Source of the DNA: Desulfovibrionaceae bacterium
Lineage (GTDB): Bacteria; Desulfobacterota; Desulfovibrionia; Desulfovibrionales; Desulfovibrionaceae
Direction of reading: 5' to 3'
Length of the DNA: 10,035 bases
Assembly: GCA_900770205.1 (NCBI GenBank)
Contig: CAAGJV010000460.1
Location: forward strand, 1-10,035
The notes under the pieces were generated by a model. That model was not told the DNA's origin and ran no database searches. It was given only the letters and a program-made list of their open reading frames with translations. Shown here piece by piece: positions 6,162 through 10,035 of this stretch (its first letter is position 1; each line of letters starts with the position of its first letter). The translations under genes were made by a program, and so were the position numbers.

Positions 6162-6986
6162 TTAAAGTGCCTGTATAGCGTTTGCTATGCCGTCCAGCCA
6201 GGGGCTTGGCAGGGATTCTATGCGGCCTTCATCGCAGGCGGCGGCAATGGCCGGCGCCATGGGAATGCGCGCGGTATGCTCTATGCCGTGGCGGGCGGCT
6301 ATGTCCTCAAGGTTGCTTTTGCCGAAAATATAGTGGTGCTTTTTGCAGGTATCGCATTCAAAGTAAGACATGTTTTCCACAAGGCCGAGAACGGGAACAT
6401 TAATGCCGTCCAGCCTGGCCATGTTCACGGCCTTTTCCACGATCATGGAAACAAGGTCCTGCGGAGAAGTGACAATGACCACGCCGTCGATGGGAAGAGA
6501 CTGGTACACCGTAAGCGGAACATCGCCGGTGCCGGGAGGCATGTCGATGAACATGTAGTCGATATTGCGCCAGACAACATCCGTCCAGAACTGGCGCACC
6601 ACGCCGGCAATGACGGAGCCTCGCCAGATGACGGGGTCGGTGGGCTTTTCCAGAATGAGGTTCATGGAAACGATATTCGTTCCCCCGGCGGATACGGCAG
6701 GCTCCAGCCCTTCATCGGAGCCGAGCATACGTTCACTGAGGCCGAACAGCCTTGGAATGGTAGGGCCGGTGAGGTCGGCATCCATAATGGCGGCACGTTT
6801 TCCCAGAGCCTGCATCTTTGATGCAAGCAGCGCCGTAACAAGGGACTTGCCTACGCCCCCCTTGCCGCTGATGACGCCGATAACCTTGCCCACAGAAGAG
6901 AATTCGTTGAGGCTGTCTTTCGTAAAGGTGCGTTCCGCGCAGTTTTCGCTGGAACAGCTTGAACAGTTGTGCCCGCATTCGCTCAT
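6162..6986 (-). CDS. Mrp/NBP35-type P-loop ATPase, Fe-S cluster carrier
   Basis: This encodes 274 residues. The start at 6984-6986 follows AAGGA on the minus strand, with an 8-base spacing. The short N-terminal extension holds Cys4, Cys8, Cys11 and Cys16, the pattern of NBP35-like proteins that bind a [4Fe-4S] cluster. The deviant Walker A is GKGGVGKS at 41-48, followed by MDADLTGPT at 68-76 and the Walker B region FIDMPPGTGD at 146-155. CDTC at 211-214 is the CxxC that holds a bridging cluster in Mrp/ApbC dimers. All motifs look intact. The family delivers Fe-S clusters to apo-enzymes in the cytoplasm. Its place between moeA genes and tupA suggests it helps mature a Mo/W enzyme such as a formate dehydrogenase; that link is inferred. 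It lies 24 bases after the MoeA fusion gene. Confidence 0.92.
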   Translation of the reverse strand: MSECGHNCSSCSSENCAERTFTKDSLNEFSSVGKVIGVISGKGGVGKSLVTALLASKMQALGKRAAIMDADLTGPTIPRLFGLSERMLGSDEGLEPAVSAGGTNIVSMNLILEKPTDPVIWRGSVIAGVVRQFWTDVVWRNIDYMFIDMPPGTGDVPLTVYQSLPIDGVVIVTSPQDLVSMIVEKAVNMARLDGINVPVLGLVENMSYFECDTCKKHHYIFGKSNLEDIAARHGIEHTARIPMAPAIAAACDEGRIESLPSPWLDGIANAIQAL

Positions 6987-7010
6987 GGCGTATATCCTTA
7001 AAGTAAATGA

Positions 7011-8969
7011 TTAATTGCCATCGTATTCCCAGAGTATGCTTCCGCTCCGGCTGGTATCGTAGCCGCCCATGGCGGTCACGGTGCTTCGGAACGGTTCGGA
7101 ACGGATGACGTCAAGCAGGGCCTGCATGCGTGCATCGCCCATGAAGCACTGGGGGATGACAAGGTCGTATTCTTCCGTGCCGGCGGGGATGAAATCGAGC
7201 CCGAGCGCGGCTGCTGCGGCACGGACGCCAAGTCCGCAGTCTGCCCGGCCGGAGAGCACGGCGGCAGCCACGTTCATGTGCGTGTATTCTTCCTCGCGGT
7301 AGCCCTGAATGGAGGAGGGGAGAATGCCTTTCTGCTTCAGCTTCCAGTCGAGAAGAACGCGGGTGCCGCTGCCTTTCTGGCGGTTGATGAAGCGCACGCC
7401 GCTACCGGCAAGGCTTTCCACGCCGGTGATGTTCAGCGGATTGCCGGGAAGCACCATGAAGCCCTGCTCGCGGTTAGCCAGGTGAACAAGCAGGGAAGGC
7501 GTACCCTTCAGATAGGTTCGCATGGCCTCCTTGTTGTATTCTCCCGTATGCTCATCAAGCAGGTGCGAGCCGGCAAGATGGCACTGCCCGCGGCTGAGGG
7601 CCAGAAGGCCGCCGAGAGAACCGACATGGGCGGAGGTAAGGCTGAAGGCGGGGTGCGTGTGCCGAAGCATGCTGTCGATGATATCGAGGGCGTTGTCGTG
7701 GCTGCCCACGATGAGAAGCGCCCCTTCTATCTGCTTTCGGGAACGGAGGAGGCTGGCCTGCACGCTCTGCCCGGCATCGAGGCCTTCGCAGTCGCGCGGG
7801 ATACTGATAACGGCATCGGCGCGGGAAAGGCTGGTGACGGTGCCTGCGCCCCGCGGCAGGGAAACAGCATAGCATGTGCCATTAACCATGCCGAGGCGGA
7901 CGCGGAGCCTTTCCTCCATGCCCGGGCGGGAGGGGATGGGGTTGCATGGCGTAACGGCAATGGTTTCGCGGCCCTGTTCCATGCGCTTCTGCCAGAGGGC
8001 AAGCAGCGGGAGAACGAATTCCTCCACGGCCACAATGGCCGAAACAGGGTAGCCCGGCGTACCGATGATGGGCACAGAGCGGCCTTCGCTTCTGGCAATG
8101 CCAAGAACCGTGGGCTTTCCCGGCATAACGGATACGCCGTGGACGAGCACTTCCCCCATGCTGCGTATGACTTCGGCCGTGTAATCGTGCGAGCCGGCCG
8201 AGGAGCCGGCATTCATCATGATAAGATCGGCTCCGCTCTGTATGGCTGCGGCAATGGATGCGCGCAGGGCGGTAGGATCGTCGGCCGCGATGGGGAGCGT
8301 TTCGCTCTCGCCGCCGGCCTCACGGATGAGGGCGGAGAAGACAAGGGAGTTGAACTCCGGCAGAACGCGGCCCGCGGAGAGATCTTCTTCCTTTGCTTTC
8401 TGCAGGGGAACGATTTCCGAGCCGCTGGGGATAACGGCCACCTTCGGCCTGCGGAATACGGCAGGAGAAAGAACGCCGCCTGCGGCAAGAGCGCCGATCT
8501 CATAGGCGCCTATTTTTGTGCCCGGGGCAAGGATGATTTCCGTGGCGACCATGTCTTCGCCGAGTTTGCGCACATGCTGCCAGGGGAAGGCGGCCTTTTC
8601 GATGACAATGCTTTTTCCGCCTTCCTGCACATTCAGGTCTTCCACCTTGATGACGGAGTTCGTGCCTTCCGGGAGGGGGTGGCCGGTGTTGATCCAGAAG
8701 GCGTCTTTCCCCACTTCCAGATGGAGAGGTCTGCGAGGCGAGGCGGTGAACGTGTTCTTTGCCGAAACGGCAATGCCGTCCATGGCCGCGCCATGGAAAG
8801 CCGGAGAGGAACGCCTTGCTTCGATGGGGCGGGAAATAATGCGGTGCAGCGCCTTCTCAAGCGGAACTTCTTCTTCCCCGAGAGAGAAGCCAAGCGCCTC
8901 TATGCTGCGGAACCACAGCGCTTTCGCTTCTTCCGGGGTCTTCATGGTAAGGTAGGTATTTCTGCCCAT
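7011..8969 (-). CDS. MoeA with C-terminal periplasmic-binding-protein-like domain
   Basis: This encodes 652 residues from ATG 8969 (GAGG five bases upstream). A longer open frame to 9140 runs back into the next gene and is not the start; ATG 8945 has no ribosome site. Residues 1 to about 410 are MoeA-like, for metal insertion into adenylylated molybdopterin. Visible are AAMDGIAV at 61-68 with the catalytic Asp64, TGHPLPEGTNSVIKVED at 95-111, PSGSEIV at 181-187, AGSSAGSHDYT at 254-264, VMPGKP at 281-286 and GTPGYPVSA at 303-311. Several loops differ from classical MoeA (TGDEL, GGxSxG, GLPGNPVS). Residues about 416-640 form a PBP-like domain (PF12727 type), with LLIVGSHDNALDIID, FINRQKGSGTRVLLD at 527-541, GYREEEYTH and SGRADCGLGVRAAA. 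There is no signal peptide, so the domain is cytoplasmic and could sense or bind molybdate, tungstate or the cofactor. This fusion is known in sulfate reducers. Confidence 0.92.
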   Translation of the reverse strand: MGRNTYLTMKTPEEAKALWFRSIEALGFSLGEEEVPLEKALHRIISRPIEARRSSPAFHGAAMDGIAVSAKNTFTASPRRPLHLEVGKDAFWINTGHPLPEGTNSVIKVEDLNVQEGGKSIVIEKAAFPWQHVRKLGEDMVATEIILAPGTKIGAYEIGALAAGGVLSPAVFRRPKVAVIPSGSEIVPLQKAKEEDLSAGRVLPEFNSLVFSALIREAGGESETLPIAADDPTALRASIAAAIQSGADLIMMNAGSSAGSHDYTAEVIRSMGEVLVHGVSVMPGKPTVLGIARSEGRSVPIIGTPGYPVSAIVAVEEFVLPLLALWQKRMEQGRETIAVTPCNPIPSRPGMEERLRVRLGMVNGTCYAVSLPRGAGTVTSLSRADAVISIPRDCEGLDAGQSVQASLLRSRKQIEGALLIVGSHDNALDIIDSMLRHTHPAFSLTSAHVGSLGGLLALSRGQCHLAGSHLLDEHTGEYNKEAMRTYLKGTPSLLVHLANREQGFMVLPGNPLNITGVESLAGSGVRFINRQKGSGTRVLLDWKLKQKGILPSSIQGYREEEYTHMNVAAAVLSGRADCGLGVRAAAAALGLDFIPAGTEEYDLVIPQCFMGDARMQALLDVIRSEPFRSTVTAMGGYDTSRSGSILWEYDGN

Positions 8970-8994
8970 GGCTGCCTCTTTCTTTAAAGAAGAA

Positions 8995-10035
8995 TCAATA
9001 CATAAATTCCGCCCAGACCTGCTGGCCTTCGTAGAGGCCCTCGCTGTTTTCCGGGCAGATGACAAGGGCATCGGCATGAACAAGGCCGGAAATAAGGCCG
9101 GAGGGCAGAAGAGAAGGTTCCGCCTTCCAGCCTTCGGCATCGGAGGAAAGCTTCACGCGGATGTAGTCGCGCCGGCCCTGCGCGGAGGCCACGGCACGGC
9201 TCATGCTGGCAGGCACGCCGGCGGCGGCCGCTTCCTTCCCCCCTTGAAGATGCAGAAGGATCGGTCGGAGGAAGACATGCGCGGTAATAAGCGCCGCACT
9301 CACATGGCCAGGAAGGCCCATGAGGCACGTTCTGCCGGAACGGGCAAGGATAAAGGGCTTGCCGGGGCTTATGGCCACGCCGTGAACTAAGAGCTCGCTG
9401 CCGGGCAGGGAGGTGAAGATATCTACGGTGTGGTCTCTCATGCCGGCGGAGGAACCGCCGGAAAGAAGGATGATATCCGCCCATTCCAGCGCGTTCTGAA
9501 TGGCGGAGAAGAGAAGGGTTTTATCATCGCGGATGATTCCCGCCAGAGTGACTTCTGCCCCCAGCCTGCGGCAGAAGGCGGAAAGCGTGTGGGAATTGAC
9601 ATCGCGCACCTGCCCCGGCCCGGGCTTCTGATGCACGGGGACAAGCTCATCGCCTGTGGAAACGATAAGCACGCGGGGGCGGCGGCGCACAGGCACTTCC
9701 GTTTGCCCGAGAGCGGCAAGAAGCCCGGTTTCCTGCGGGCGCAGAGCATGGCCTGCGGGCAGGAGCAGAGCGCCTTTTGCGGCATCGTCATCGCAGAAAA
9801 GCACATGATCACCGGGGGCCTGCGTGCGGATGATTTCCACCTGGGTATCGCTGACGGGGCGCGAATGCTCCACCATAACAACGCAGTCTGCCCCTTCGGG
9901 GAGCATGCCGCCGGTAAGGATGCGCGCGGCCTGGCCTTCTTCGAGCCGTATGCCGGCGGCGCAGCCCATGCGCAGGTCGGCCACGCAGTCGAGAAGGGCC
10001 GGCGAACCTTCCTGCGCGCCGAAAACATCGCAGGC
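8995..10035 (-). CDS. moeA: MoeA, molybdopterin molybdotransferase (5' part outside window)
   Basis: The frame is open to the window edge; 346 residues are visible, beginning CDVFGAQEGSPALLD after the edge codon, as in the MoeA substrate-binding subdomain. The catalytic AMDG loop must lie just beyond the edge. Visible motifs, numbered from the edge, are TGGMLPEGAD at 41-50, STGDELVP at 126-133, GGSSAGMRDHT at 193-203, SPGKP at 223-227 and GLPGHVSAA at 240-248; the C-terminal domain runs to the end. These are closer to classical MoeA than in the fused copy. The protein should insert molybdate or tungstate into adenylyl-molybdopterin in the cytoplasm. It is the first visible gene of the operon, with a 25-base gap to the fusion gene. 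The GTG at 9982-9984 is internal and not the start. Confidence 0.92.
   Translation of the reverse strand, partial: ACDVFGAQEGSPALLDCVADLRMGCAAGIRLEEGQAARILTGGMLPEGADCVVMVEHSRPVSDTQVEIIRTQAPGDHVLFCDDDAAKGALLLPAGHALRPQETGLLAALGQTEVPVRRRPRVLIVSTGDELVPVHQKPGPGQVRDVNSHTLSAFCRRLGAEVTLAGIIRDDKTLLFSAIQNALEWADIILLSGGSSAGMRDHTVDIFTSLPGSELLVHGVAISPGKPFILARSGRTCLMGLPGHVSAALITAHVFLRPILLHLQGGKEAAAAGVPASMSRAVASAQGRRDYIRVKLSSDAEGWKAEPSLLPSGLISGLVHADALVICPENSEGLYEGQQVWAEFMY

Noticed and set aside
7278..8987. Plus-strand open frame of 569 codons opposite the MoeA fusion
   Set aside because: Composition is Gly/Ala/His-rich without domains, and the minus strand has clear MoeA and PBP-like motifs.
8970..9140. 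57-residue N-terminal extension of the MoeA fusion
   Set aside because: It overlaps the end of the upstream moeA out of frame; ATG 8969 has its own ribosome site and starts the conserved part.
1..10035. CRISPR array, tRNA, integrase or transposase
   Set aside because: No regularly spaced repeats, no cloverleaf-like sequence and no recombinase motif seen on either strand; the direct repeats present are gene-derived.

Overview
The window looks like a piece of a Desulfovibrionaceae-type (anaerobic, probably gut-associated sulfate- or sulfite-reducing) chromosome. This is inferred from the right half: an operon with two tandem MoeA proteins (one fused to a periplasmic-binding-protein-like domain), a Cys-rich NBP35-type Mrp ATPase and a tungstate-binding protein. 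No rRNA or tRNA gene is present to fix the taxonomy.

Left half (1-5280, all genes on +) is an accessory region. In order it holds: the C-terminal end of a DUF4143-type ATPase; an AT-rich promoter region and an overlapping hipB-hipA pair; an ADP-ribosylglycohydrolase; a wrecked DUF4143 ATPase that lost its middle and carries frameshifts; and an intact second-type DUF4143 ATPase preceded by two matching palindromes. Similar hairpins with a CAGCCTGC/GCAGGCTG core close three of these units, and a half copy lies after hipA. The first ATPase and the wrecked one share a diverged direct repeat of about 210 bp covering their 3' ends, terminators and downstream flank.

Right half (5290-10035, all genes on -) is a tight molybdenum/tungsten cofactor operon, read right to left: moeA (cut by the window edge), moeA-PBP fusion, mrp/NBP35-like, tupA, with gaps of only 24-29 bp. 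The MoeA proteins insert metal into molybdopterin, TupA captures tungstate in the periplasm, the PBP-like domain may sense or hold the oxyanion or cofactor, and the Mrp protein may supply Fe-S clusters to the target oxidoreductases. No tupB/tupC permease or ATPase gene follows tupA; the operon ends against the accessory region at a shared, roughly bidirectional hairpin (5232-5268).

The strongest unusual signals are the internally deleted ATPase relic, the repeated hairpin family including the half copy at 2241, and the paired palindromes before the second ATPase. I see no CRISPR array, no transposase and no clear new multi-gene system; hipBA next to an ADP-ribosylglycohydrolase is at most a candidate stress or defence association.
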